Part shown: positions 1-11,362 of the stretch, piece after piece
Position numbering within the stretch: position 1 is the first letter of the stretch
Layout: each line of letters begins with the position of its first letter
Source: Chrysoperla carnea
Taxonomy: Eukaryota > Arthropoda > Insecta > Neuroptera > Chrysopidae
Direction of reading: 5' to 3'
DNA: 64,000 bases
Assembly (NCBI RefSeq): GCF_905475395.1
Contig: NC_058337.1
Span: 139,817,172-139,881,171, forward strand
Translations under genes and position numbers: made by a program
Notes under the pieces: model-generated
Databases searched by the model: none
Told to the model about the DNA's origin: nothing
What the model saw: only the letters and a program-made list of their open reading frames with translations

Positions 1-503
1 GTCAGACTGAAATTGTCGGAAGTGTGTTAAATACACCAACGACTCGATCAGAAAGTATTGCAATGATGACAAGTACACCAATTACTAAGTCCTCTGCTAC
101 ACCAAGTCACTCGGGTACTACTGCAACCCAAGCAGGTGACAGCAGTAATACTGTAAACGGTGAACAGACTAGCCAACAACAACCTTTTCCACAAAGTAGT
201 CAAGAATGGCAACAGATCTTGAGTAGACAACGGGAAAACATTGAACTTCAAAACAAAAGTTTTGAGTCAATGAAAACTTTAATGGGTCATATTCAGAAAA
301 CTTCTGAAAATTTTCTAGCTGTAGAACGGCTACGGATGCAAGATGTTCGAAATAACATACTTAACTCGACTGAGTTCTTTGATGAAACTCTGACACCACC
401 TGGAACTGGAATGCTCACTCAATCCAGTTCACAAGACATTAATATAGAGGTTACCAAGGCTCTGAATGATTTTCTTACCGCTTTAAAAACTACTTTAGAG
501 TGA
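1..503 (+). CDS. 5'-partial ORF at the start of a copia-like retrotransposon
   Basis: The frame is open from the window edge (no stop upstream of base 24) to a TGA at 501-503, so the ORF begins outside the window. The visible ~165 residues are rich in Thr, Ser and Gln, followed by a helical, charged stretch (about residues 60-120). There is no zinc knuckle or enzyme motif. It lies 74 bp upstream of, and in another frame from, the copia gag-pol reading frame. It may be an N-terminal gag region or a leader ORF of the same element. Inference from position only; no family recognised. Confidence 0.5.
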   Translation, partial: QTEIVGSVLNTPTTRSESIAMMTSTPITKSSATPSHSGTTATQAGDSSNTVNGEQTSQQQPFPQSSQEWQQILSRQRENIELQNKSFESMKTLMGHIQKTSENFLAVERLRMQDVRNNILNSTEFFDETLTPPGTGMLTQSSSQDINIEVTKALNDFLTALKTTLE

Positions 504-576
504 AATAATAAAAAAAGCTAATTACCAAGTACCAAGAAAGTATCAACTCGGTCCGGATGCTGATATCACCATTTGG

Positions 577-3500
577 ATGGATAAACTCAAGACGGAACTA
601 ATACAGAAAGACTTGATAGACGTAATTGACTCGACAGTTACATCTCCTAGTGATTTAGATGCAGAAGCAATCAACAGAAGAAAACAAACAGTAAGAGAAA
701 TCATAACTAGCCATTTAGACGACAAATATTATAAGAAAGTTCTCACAATTAAAGACCCTGTTGTGGTCATTGAAAAATTAAAAGAAGCTAAACGAGTTGA
801 AAACAACGTCACACATACTTCAGTTAGAGCGAAGTTGTATCAAATGAGACTGCAACCCAAGGAGAGTATTGATCATTTCTGGAATAGATTCGACAATACC
901 ATTGTTGAATATGAGAACTGCGACAACGCAGTGCCTTTAACAGATGAAGAGAAGAGATCATCTTTCTACCAAGCTGTCTGCAATACTATACCAGATATAC
1001 GGATTGCAGATTTAACACATAGAAGAATTACAAAAAGATCAATGACTCTGGAGGAGTTGAAGTCTTGCTTGCTAGAAATGGAAGCTGAGAAAAAATCAAG
1101 CGTTTCTCAGGAACAAGGTGCTACTGCACATCAAGCTAAAAGGTTGAAGACACATCACGACAAATGCCATAGATGTACCAATTATGAGGCTGGTACTCAA
1201 AAATCGAGTAATTTTGAGTTCCAACGTGGTCGTGGTCGTGGTAGAGGTAGAGGTAGAGGTGCTTTTAGAAGAGGTACTACTTCTAGAGGAGGTTTCAGAG
1301 GTAAATCCAGGGGATTTGCTAAAAACAACCGAAAGGCGTTCGGAAAGCAAGCAGTACCACCAAAATATGGAGACAATCAAAATCCACAAGCACGCCAAGC
1401 AGGTATGAAATTTGATTATATTAATAATGTAGATAATATTTCGTTTATTGCAGACTCAGGTGCTACTGAACATATAATAAATAAAAGTTTGTTTTTAAGT
1501 AATTTTAAACACTGCACAGGAAGTGTAATTAAAAGTGCTAATAAAAATAAGTCAGCTGACATAGAAATAGATGGAGTCGGTGACCTTTACCTACAATCAA
1601 GACTAAATAAAATAATATTAACAAACGTATTATCTGCAGAGAATATATCAAACAATCTAATTTCCCTTAGACGTTTTGCAGATGCAGGTTTAGGTATATT
1701 TTTAGATGACACAATTTTAGAAATATTTGATAAAGAAACAGGTGATACCTTTTTGACGGGCACCTATGTTAAACCTAACTGGCTCATAACGTTTGAAGTT
1801 AGATCCGTTATTGAAAATAGTAAGTCCAATTATGCAACATATTCGTGTACTGCTGAGTTAGTTTCTCCAAATGACGTTTCCGAGCAATCTCAGACGGTAT
1901 CTGTTGATTTAAATTTACAAAAGACGGAGAGAGAAGTAGATGTTTTTCCTCAGGAATCAGCACCGTCTGAGGTTGGGAGGGAGAGTCAGAAAAAGACTCT
2001 TTTGGAGAAGGATAGACGTAATTCAGAATCTGACGTTACAGATTTTATTTTAGATGAACGAACATTAAATAGAAAAATTTTAGATTTAAATTCAGCTGAT
2101 GCTCTAGATGAATTCAATAATATCGAAAGTACCAAAAATAATATACATGATTTAAAAATAATCAAATTAGATGATGGTATATTATGGCATATAAGACTAG
2201 GTCATCCAAGCTTGAATTATCTAAAAGAACTAAAGAAATCTGAACAGTCGTTGTATAATGTAAATTTTAAAGAAAATATTATAGATTGTGAAACCTGTAT
2301 TCTTGCTAAAATGGAAAAATTGCCCTTTAAAGAATCTAGATTGATAGCAGATAGACCGTTACACACAATTCATGTAGACACTATGGGACAGTTTAAAATA
2401 AATTCGTTTCCAGAGGCTTGTAAATATGTTATTGTGCTCTTGGATGATTTTTCTAGATTTGCTAAAATATATGCTATCAAAAATAAGAGTGAAGCAGCTA
2501 ATTGTTTAGAAAGTTTCATAACAACAGTTAGAAATTTATTAGGTAGAAATGAAAAAGTGTGCTATATTAGAACCGATAATGCTAGGGAGTTTACTGGAGG
2601 AGATTTTGTAGATGTCATGTATAAAGAAAAGATAGAATCGGATTATGCCCCTCCATACACTCCAGAGTTAAATGGTACAGCCGAGAGATTTAATAAAACA
2701 ATACAGCAAAAAATTAGAGCGTTATTGTTTGACTCTGGCTTGCCTAAGTCGATGTGGATGTTGGCAGCCGAAACAGCTGTTAATATGTACAATCGTACAC
2801 CACACAAAACCAATGGTTTTGTATCACCATTAAATAAATTCAATGCAAAAATTAGCACACATATGAATAAAATTAGAAGGTTTGGATGTTTAGCTTATGT
2901 TAAACTTCCAATATCAGAAAACAAGTTTTCTGAAAGAGCAATATGAGCCATACTGGTGGGTTACTCACGTACTGGATATGTATTGTGGGAGCCAATCTCT
3001 GGCAAATTCTTAAATTCTAGACATGTCAGGTTTAATGAAAAATTAGTTTATAGGGATGTTTGCAGGGCGGGGCATTTAGAAGTTGAAGATTCTCTAACAA
3101 TTGAAAAACAAAAAGAAGTAGAAGCAAATGATTATTCAATTGATGGGAGGGTCGACTCTGAATCTTCCGTTGTAAATACTCCTGTAACAGAAGAATTTGA
3201 AGAAAAACTAGTTGAACCAGACAAGTCTAGAAAACGTAAATTAGATGAAAATGTATCAAATGATACTGAACTTAAGAAGCTGAGAACTTCTAAGAGAAAA
3301 CCAAAACCTAAATTAGATGAGAACTTCGTTTATACCAAAACTGCAGAAAAGTTCAAAATTGTAGACGAAGAAGAATTCATTCACGCTATGCTTGCCACAG
3401 TAAACAATGATCCTAGTAATTATAAAGAATGTTTGCTGCGTGAGGATGGTGCTGAGTGGAGTAAAGCTATTAAAGAAGAATTCAAATCGATAGAAGATAA

Positions 3501-5033
3501 TCAAGTCTATGAACTAGTAGACAGACCTGTAGATGTTAATGTTTTGGACTCTAGATGGGTTCTAAAAACAAAAATTGGCAGAACTGGCGAAACCATCTAT
3601 AAAGCTAGAGTGGTTGTAAGAGATTTTCTAGATGAAAACGAGTACGAGTTGAAAGAAACTTATGCTCCAGTGTCCAGACTTCCTGTAATTAGATCTGCAC
3701 TAGCAATCATAAATGACTTGATTTAGATGCAAAGCAAATGGATGTAAAAACAGCCTTTCTGTACGGTACTCTAGAAAAAGCCATTTTTATGGAGATACCA
3801 GAAGGTTATGATTGTAGTGATGAGATTAGAAGTACTAAAGTCTGGAAGCTCAAGAAATCTCTATATGGATTAAAGATTAGACCTAAAAGATGGAATAAGA
3901 GGTTCACTGAAGAGGCTCTAAAATTAGATTTAGAGAATGATTTAAATGAACCATGCTTATTCACTTGGAGAAAAGATGGAAAAATTGCTATTGTAATTCT
4001 ATATGTAGATGATATGATTGCAGCTAGTAATAACCCAGAAAAGCTAGAAGAAATTATAGATCATTTCAGCAAGGTCTTTGAAATGAAAATACTGGGAGAA
4101 CCGGAGAATTTTCTTGGAATGAAGATACATCGCGTTAGAAGTAAACGTGAAATGTCTATTACACAGCCAGAGTATACAGAGAAAATCCTGGAACGATTTA
4201 ATTTAAAAATATGCAATACTCACGACACACCTATGATAACTAGACAAGTCAAAAACAGAAACAGCAAAAGTAAAGGAAAATTAGATGATTCTAATGATCC
4301 AACTAATGCACCTTATAGAGAGGCTATAGGGAGTTTGTTGTATCTAGCTGGTGCAACAAGACCAGCTATAGCATATGCTGTAAATCTGTTGTCTAGTAAA
4401 CAGAATAATCCTACTAAAGGAGATTAGACAGAAGTCAAAAGAATTTTCCGATACCTCAGAGGAACAACTGACTTAGGTTTGTACTATAGAGGTAAAACCG
4501 AAGTTATGGAAGCTTTGACAGATTCTAGCTTCAGAGATCGAGAAAAGTCGACTTCTACAAGTGGTTATATAATCCAGCTGTATGGTGATACAGTAGCATG
4601 GAGAAGCCACAAACAATCCTCTCCTGCAACATCAACATGCCAGGCAGAATATCTTGCCATGAGTGAATCCTGTAAGGAAATAATTTCCTTAGATAAAGCG
4701 ACTAGAGATATAATAGGTAAAACTATGTATCCAGTCACTGTTAGATGTGATAATAAATCAGCCTGTGACTGTACTCAGATGGAGGGAAGTCACAAACTAA
4801 AAGATTTTGATGATGATGTCAATCTTATCAAATTAAATTTGGCTGAAAGAGAAATTACAGGTATTAAACCTCAAATGGCAGAAACTCACGGTGATTTTAT
4901 AAAATCATGTGTCTTAGCGAGTAAAATTAAAGTTAAATGGATATCCACCAAAGAAAACATTGCGGATATCATGACTAAACCTTTACCATCCCCATTGCAT
5001 ATTAAATTTAGAAATAAAATGATGAATATTTAG
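577..5033 (+). pseudogene. Ty1/copia-type gag-pol polyprotein, broken by two stops and one frameshift
   Basis: Domains run in copia order. Gag-like region (residues ~1-200 from the ATG at 577). Arg-Gly-rich stretch (about 215-250) in place of a clear CCHC knuckle; only a degenerate CHRC is seen. Aspartic protease ADSGATEH near residue 292. Integrase zinc region HIRLGHPS...CETC. Integrase core with HVD (D601), RTDN (D667) and GTAER (E703), which fits D-D-35-E. Reverse transcriptase with MDVKTAFLYG and YVDD near 4005. RNase H ending in IADIMTKPLP. Breaks: in-frame TGA at 2944-2946, a frameshift at about 3715-3725 (frame moves before MDVKTAF), and in-frame TAG at 4425-4427. Integrase before reverse transcriptase identifies Ty1/copia rather than Ty3/gypsy. 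The copy cannot make a full polyprotein. An insertion of about 25 residues within the RNase H (near 4860-4930) looks unusual. Confidence 0.93.
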
Positions 5034-5310
5034 ATGACAAAATTTAGATGATATAGAAGCTAAATATAGAATTAATATATATTATTTTAATTAATAAATC
5101 AAATCATATGCTAATTACTCATTCTTTTACAGAAATCATTAACTAGTCTTAGCAGAGTGCGCAGTGGAAAGAAGTGAGGAGTTCAGGGACCAAATAATAA
5201 TATACTTAATACTTATCTTTTGATTATCTCTATTATTCATATTTTATACGATCTTAGATGTAATTTTAGATTTTATTTAATTTATTTTTATGATTAAAAC
5301 ATGTATGTGC

Positions 5311-5567
5311 AAAGGGAGGGAGTGTCAGAAGTATTTAGCTTTGCCCAAACATGTGGCACCATCTCTTAGATGAAAAAATAAAGAGACGGTATACGACAAG
5401 TCACAAAAATATATATAGAAGGCTCTGCATGTATAAATAGACATATCTGAATACCGCATAAAGGATTGTAATATTGATAATAAAGTGGTAACTAGATAGT
5501 TAAAAATATACAAGAATAACCACGTGTTTATATAGTTTTTATAGCCATCCTTCCTGAATATTCCACA
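5311..5567 (+). repeat. Polypurine tract and 3' LTR of the copia-like element
   Basis: A purine run AAAGGGAGGGAG (5311-5322) lies directly before TGTCAGAAG, the expected LTR start (TG...). The LTR has a TATA-like TATATATAGA near 5408, a second TATAAATAGA near 5432 and AATAAAG (5479-5485) as a likely polyadenylation signal. The right end is placed near 5567 (...TTCCACA) only approximately, because the 5' LTR lies outside the window. The 5034-5310 stretch is AT-rich 3' untranslated sequence. Confidence 0.7.
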
Positions 5568-5742
5568 AAATTTACCTTAAGTCCTTCAAAGTATGAATTC
5601 AAAACAAAAATAATCTTATCTATTATAATTTAGACAAAATAAAATACGTTTTCAATAAATAATAAAATTATGAGAAAATGAATAAAAAAAAAGTTTTTTT
5701 TAACGTACCGGCAAATAATTATGATTGAAAAGATACCGTTTT

Positions 5743-7030
5743 TTTAGGGTTCCGTTGCCAAAACAAAATTTATTGTATCATTAACACAACATCACGAAAA
5801 TGTGGAGAAGAAGCTTGCCTGTACTAGCCTGGGTGTTTTGTGTTGTTTTTGAATCGAGTACACAAAATCACATTTTTGTCCCTCGCTCGACTATCTAGTC
5901 GCAGAAACGATGTAATGAAGTTCGAAAAATTTGAGCAGTAAGTCAGATTTGAATACGGTTTTCGGCATATAATTCGTTAGTCAAGAATTCGAATGTCAGG
6001 AAATTTTGTGACCTAGTGAATAGTGAAGAAAATAATTCCAAACTTTTTACACGTGGGTTTTTGTTGGTCGCTGACCACAAATATCGTTAGAATTGGTCTC
6101 CGAGGTACCTGGTGCTCAAGCTGAACAGTATCCCCGTCGTTTTCTGGAGTTTTCGGGATATTCTTTATAATATCGGTCCAAACTCGTTACTCTGAGGTCT
6201 TTGGGGTCGTTGAGCACGAATATCGTGACAGGATTGATCTTCCAAGTTACCTAGGCACCCCAGGCACCCTGTATTCAGCCCAGTGTTTACCCAGGCAGTA
6301 CCTGTATTCAGCGACCTCACAATATCCCGAGTAACAAGTTTAAAATCATTTTCATCACTATTAACCGAATTGTGAATTTAGTAGATATATTTACGGTTAA
6401 TTTAAAATTCAATTATAAAATGCATATTATTTATGTAAATTGCATATTTTTAATTTCTTATAAATCCAAATTACGTTAGTTACAAAACTTTCTGAGGCTC
6501 TAACGAATCTAATGCATTCAAATTCGACTTACTGCCCAAATTTTTCGAACTTTGACCCTTTTTTTGTGTTTCGTTTATGCGACTAATGTGCTACATCGTG
6601 AAAGTGTGGAGGTGGATTTTAGAAGTAAATTTACACATGCGCTTATCCAACATACTCTAGGACTCGTAGTCTAGTCACAGCAATAGGCCTTTTCATCATG
6701 TCATAAGCGCAAGTGCAGAGTTTATTTTTTCGTACTGACAGCAATAAGTAGGACTAAGATAGAAGATATTTGTTATTCATTTTATCACATTGGTTATAAA
6801 TCATTTAGTACGAAACAAATGTGAATCGTGATTTTAAAATGAAAAGCCCTATTAAATATTCAAGATCATTCGTAAACGGAAAAAAAAGTTAAATTTTTTT
6901 TCTGACGTATGGCGTGCGTTATTCCCCTCCAATTTAATATACGTGTCACAGCGTTAAATTTTTTAACTAAATTTTTTTGAAAATAATTCATAAGTTTATG
7001 CTAATACCCTTCATTCAACGGAACCCTAAA
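5743..7030. mobile_element. Inverted-repeat element with TTTAGGGTTCCGTTG termini (~1.29 kb)
   Basis: TTTAGGGTTCCGTTG at 5743-5757 is matched in inverted orientation by CAACGGAACCCTAAA at 7016-7030. An inner inverted pair (5919-5943 and 6525-6551, containing GTTCGAAAAATTTGAGCAG) supports a fold-back structure. Part of the interior (about 6310-6560) recurs at 17690-17960. No coding capacity is seen. Superfamily unknown; probably non-autonomous. Confidence 0.6.
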
Positions 7031-7031
7031 T

Positions 7032-7586
7032 TTATGCTTGGTCGACACACTTGACTTTTTTTCTTTTTTTTTCTGGTTTAATTCAATAAACTAGATTTCA
7101 AGTGTATTGTTTCCAAAAAAAAGAAACTATTCATAAGAAACGTAAATTATCTTTTTCTACAAAATAACGAAGATTAGAATCGAAATACAAGAACAATAGT
7201 TGATTGTTTCGTATTTGTATATATTTTTGTTTTTTTTTTTAGTGTGTTCAAACGACCTTGAATTTAATTTTATAATATTAATTTTATAATATTATTAATT
7301 AATAATATTAATATTAATAAATTTTATATATTAAATTACCTATATTAACACTTGCATCATGTAATTTGGGAGTATTTTAAAGGCTCTCATGAATATATTT
7401 TGATATATTTACATAATTTGTTTTTATAGTCTTTTATTTAAATATGATAATTTTGTTTAAGGATGTATGAGCACTGCCGTCATATTTAGTTCACGTGTTT
7501 TAATTCGAATTCATCCATCATGCCATATTTCCTTTTCATTTAGCTCTTCTTATTATTTAATGTTTCCTATTGAAATAAGTTTTTAA
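7032..7586. other. Gene-free AT-rich interval
   Basis: Very AT-rich with a T run and an ATTAATATTA-rich stretch near 7270-7320. No gene, RNA or clear repeat boundary seen. Confidence 0.5.
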
Positions 7587-7852
7587 CCCCCGAACTAAAA
7601 AAAGGGGTGTTATAAGTTTCCCAGATAGCACACAAGTCATAAAAACGACTACGAGAAGTCTTTTAGAAGACTTCTAACAGAAGTCAATTCATGAGTTCTG
7701 AATGAGTTTACATTTAAGAACACTAAAATAAGAACTTTTAAAGACATCTTTTTTAAGACATCAATTTTTTGACATCATCAAGCATTCATTTTTTTTACTT
7801 CTTATTGTATTCAAAATTAGGACTACTTTAGAAATTCATAAAAAAGGCTCCA

Positions 7853-8486
7853 TTTTTATACCATGCATATATGAAATATACATAGTATATTAAGTTTAGT
7901 CCCAAGTTTGTAACGCTTAAAAATAATGATGCTAGGAAAAAAATTTTGTCATAGGTGTTCATAGAATCACCTAATTAGTCCATTTCCGGTTGTCCGTCCG
8001 TCCGTCCGTCCGTCCGTCTGTGGACACGATATCTCAAAAACGAAAAAAGATATCGAGCTGAAATTTTTACAGCGTACTCAGGACGTAAAAAGTGAGGTCA
8101 AGTTCGTAAATGAGCATCATAGGTCAATTGGGTCTTGGGTCCGTAGGACCCATCTTATAAACCGTTAGAGATAGAACAAAAGTTTAAATGTAAAAAATGT
8201 TCCTTATCAAAAATGAAACAACTTTTGTTTGAAACATTTTTTCGTAAACATCACTGTTTACCCGTGAGGTGGCCAATTAGGCGGAAATTTTATAATATGT
8301 GTACAAACTATACACTAAATGTCGGTCGGTAATGCAGAAACCTATAAAGTCATTTACATATGTACTATACTTTATTAGTTATGTATGTGTCACATGTTTG
8401 TATGTGTAATGTGATAAAGAAATCAACACCGACTATGCATGGTATTTCAACAATTAACTCAGTCAATTGTTTGTTTTCACTTGTTA
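7853..8486 (+). mobile_element. Family A element, near full-length copy (+)
   Basis: Family A begins TTTATACCATG, continues with TTTAGTCCCAAGTTTGTAAC, a (GTCC/GTCT)n run, ACCCATCTTGTAAACCG and TGTTTACCCGTGAG, and ends CATGGTATTTCAACAATTAA then TTTTCACTTGT. This copy has all the parts. The short direct ORF near 8360 is chance. It lies inside the CCCAGATAGCA element, so it is the younger insertion or was acquired with it. Confidence 0.8.
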
Positions 8487-8879
8487 TGAATACATTATGT
8501 ATTTATTTTGTAAACTTAATTAATAATAATATTTATTTTGTAAAAAAAATAAGACACGCCATCTAATCTTCTTATTCTGAACCTACATCTACGTACATAC
8601 ATGGTACACACATACATGTTTCCAGTATAGGTATCAGACGTGTACAAGTAATTGCGTCTTTTAGAATTCAAGCGTCTTACGAAATAACAAAAAATAATAA
8701 AAAATAAGGGTTAATTCAAAACATTTTAGTAAAAAATAAGTTTATTTTTAAACGTTAATAAAAAAGTAATATAAATTCATTTGATTATAATATACATTCT
8801 ATATTTTAAATGACTTTCATAAACTAAAGAAAATTTAACCTTACTTTTCACTTAATTTATATTAAATTGATTTGTTTAG

Positions 8880-9453
8880 ATGTATTTTGTTGCTTTTTCT
8901 GATAATTGGTGTTCGACTGTACCAGAAAATTGGTTACAAAAAGAAGAAAATAAAATGCAATGGCCTCCTAAAACTGAAAATGCTACGAATGCATGCAAGA
9001 AAAAAATGATGCCTAAGAGTAATTGGTCCTATGTAAAGTAGACAAAGCTGTTAGGACCCTACGGTAAGTTCATATTTATTTTGATAATATAAAATTTAAT
9101 TTGACAATTTATATTAACAAATATGAGATATTTAAAACCATACACACAAGAATACCAATCCCCAAAACCACATTTTATTTATAATCAATCAGAATCTAAA
9201 AATATTGTATCAAGTATTTATTTCCGTGTGTGTATGTTAACAAGATCCATTATTTTTGAAATTTTTTAATTGAATTTAATATTTATTTTTATTAGATACG
9301 TTTGAAATTGCTAGACAAGTAGAAATGGCCGCCGTTAATTTGTCAACAAGTGATGAGGCATCTTTTTTATGTATTCCAAAACAAAATGATATCCGTGGGA
9401 AACGCACGCGAAAACTACCGAAACGCTATCAACATTCTGATCGAATTAATTAA
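8880..9453 (+). pseudogene. Two-exon gene remnant with the insect-specific YFV...W...WP...W N-terminal domain
   Basis: Exon 1 (8880-9063) starts with ATG and encodes MYFVAFSDNW..., with spaced Trp residues and a WPP motif. The intron 9064-9295 has GTAAGT and ATTAG borders and joins in phase to exon 2 (9296-9453), which ends in a basic RGKRTRKLPKR stretch and TAA. An in-frame TAG lies in exon 1 shortly before TKLLGPY, so the copy is broken or reads through. Its layout matches the N-terminal domain of the 47.9-49.8 kb gene: (Y)F/YLV-F, W, C or WP, then W--Y-V and an EIA/EEA segment after the splice. I associate this domain, from memory, with insect proteins that may carry a C-terminal DUF4806. 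No C-terminal domain is seen here. Function unknown. Confidence 0.55.
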
Positions 9454-9461
9454 GTATGTTA

Positions 9462-9783
9462 ACGTTAAACATCAGGCAAAAAAGTAACATTTAATTAAAA
9501 TACTTATTTATGTTCTATAATTTTACCAAATTTTCATTTCTTATGTGTTTTGATTTATCTTAGAATTATTTTAATTTGATTTAATAAGCCAAGTGATACT
9601 ATAGAATTAATATAATAATATAAGTAAACATCAGCCAAAAAATTAATGATGATAATAACATTTAATTAAAATACTTATTTATGTTCTATAATTTTACCAA
9701 ATTTTCATTTTTTATGTGTCTTGGTTTATCTAAGATTTATTTTAATTTAATAAGCCAAGTTATATAAAATTAATATAATATTA
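9462..9783. repeat. Tandem duplication, ~160 bp unit
   Basis: Two diverged copies in direct orientation share AACATCAGSCAAAAAA, AAAATACTTATTTATGTTCT and AATAAGCCAAGT (about 9462-9620 and 9622-9783). They lie just 3' of the broken gene in the CCCAGATAGCA element. Confidence 0.7.
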
Positions 9784-10497
9784 TCAATAAGCAGAAATAA
9801 TACGTTATGTAAACTACATTTGTGATAATATAAAAAATATCTTTGTTTCAATAAATAATATTGATTTAATTTTTGATACCTAAAATTAAAAATTATTTAT
9901 CCCAAATATGAAGTCCTAACGAAGTCATATTAAAGTCTTCTTCGACTACATCTATGAGATCTCAAAAAAATGAGGCGCTCAGGAAGTCATTTTCATTGAA
10001 CAAGAAAAGAATTCTTAATTTGTTCTTATTTCTGAAGTCAGAAAAAAGTATTCCCCATGAGCTTTTGCGTAAGAAGTCTGAACTTGCTCATAAAGTGGCG
10101 CATTCGACGTCTTGATAAGTTCGTAAAGTGTTCTTTTGGATATGAATTCTGACGTCTAAATCTTTAATGAGAACTCTAGCGGTATTCTTCCAGAAGTCAA
10201 TTTGCTATCTGGGTTGATCGCTATGTGTGTGTGTCTGTCTGTCTGTCTGTGGGATCGTAGCGCCTAAACGGATGAACCGATTTTGATTTTTTCGGTTTTG
10301 TTTGAAAGGTAATTTAATGAATCAAAAAACTAGCAATCAAAAAACTAAAAATTGGCTATGATCTTCCAAATCGGTTCAGTTTGGAAAAAGATTTAAGGAA
10401 AAAAGCAATTTAATGGAGAGTGTTCGTAGATATGTTTCAAATGTGAGTTTAGGGTTCCATTGCCGAAAAATTTTTCGGGGGTTTTTTAAATTTTGAA

Positions 10498-11362
10498 AAT
10501 GTCACTTGTCTTTTTAAATAATTTTGAATAAATGAAATATATACATGAAAGGGTGGGGAAGGGGTTCCGGTATGTCGAAATTACCAAAAGAAACTATCTT
10601 TAACCTCTAGCTCAATTTGGGAAAGTCTTGGAGGTGCAAAAGGCTTAAAATCGAAGATTTTTTCCGCATAAAACTGAGGACAAAGAGGGCTATAAACTTT
10701 ACACCCCAAAAAGAACTTTCTTAGTCTACAAGGCCACACTAACTTATCCTAAAAGTCGATTTTTAATCACGACGCTCAATTTGAAGAGACTTTCAAGAAG
10801 CACAAATTTAGAAGGACTGTAGAGATGAGAAAAGTTTTTAAAACGTCGAAAAATGGCGGTTCTCCTTGGAAATCCCTTCCAAGTGATTGAAATCAACTGC
10901 CACTATTATAACATCGTCCTATCTAGTAAACATCCTACACACCAAATTTCATCTCATATTAACAAATGGGGGCTGCTGGAAATGCACAAATGTAGCGGGA
11001 AAATTTTCTGTGTAGAACTGAAAAAACTCTGGGAATTCTAAAAGGGAAAAAATATTGCATTGATTCACTTTTAAGACATCTGTGAATGATTTCTGAATGA
11101 TCCACGATATTAAAAATGTGTAACGATTAAAACTAGAATTTAATAAATGGTTTATGTCATAAACTCAATTTTATCAGTGCTCATACATCCTTAATTGCAT
11201 ATAAAGTACTAACAATGCATTTTGTGAATTCTATGAATGAGAGTTTATATTTTTACCACTGTAAAAACACTTTTTTTTTCTGTGTTTCCAAAACTTTTCA
11301 AGCTTTTGGAAGTTTCAGATTCATATCAAAATAATTTTTGTTCAAAATAAACTTTGTTTTAG
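10498..11362. other. Gene-free interval upstream of the lipase exons
   Basis: A 62-codon frame near 10853 shows no recognisable feature. I looked here for the missing 5' lipase exons (HGW oxyanion motif, signal peptide) and found none. Confidence 0.5.

Larger units (their letters stand above)
7620..10214. mobile_element. 2.6-kb element with perfect CCCAGATAGCA termini
   Basis: CCCAGATAGCA (7620-7630) and TGCTATCTGGG (10204-10214) are exact inverted ends. The surrounding host repeat is interrupted between AAGTTT and GATCGC, and a TT dinucleotide follows the right end, so a 2-bp TT target duplication fits. Both subterminal regions are full of AAGTCTTCT and GAAGTC motifs in both orientations (7650-7790, 9900-10200). 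Inside are a family A copy, a broken two-exon gene and a tandem duplication. No transposase is recognisable, so superfamily is not assigned. Confidence 0.8.
7587..10497. mobile_element. Family C short repeat (GGGGTGTTATAAGTTTGA), split by an inserted element
   Basis: The left part (7587-7619) has AACCCCCGAA then GGGGTGTTATAAGTTT. The right part (10215-10497) resumes with GATCGCTATGTGTGTG, the (GTCT)n run and GCGCCTAAACGGATGAACCG, and ends TTTCGGGGGTTTT. The unsplit order is seen at 52855-53180. The ends AACCCCCGAA and TTCGGGGGTT are an inverted pair. Other fragments lie at 39155-39310 and 39625-39725. Non-coding. Confidence 0.75.

Noticed and set aside
7980..8020. Runs of GTCC/GTCT, considered as a CRISPR-like or independent satellite array
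   Set aside because: They are the simple-repeat part of family A, seen at the same place in every copy.
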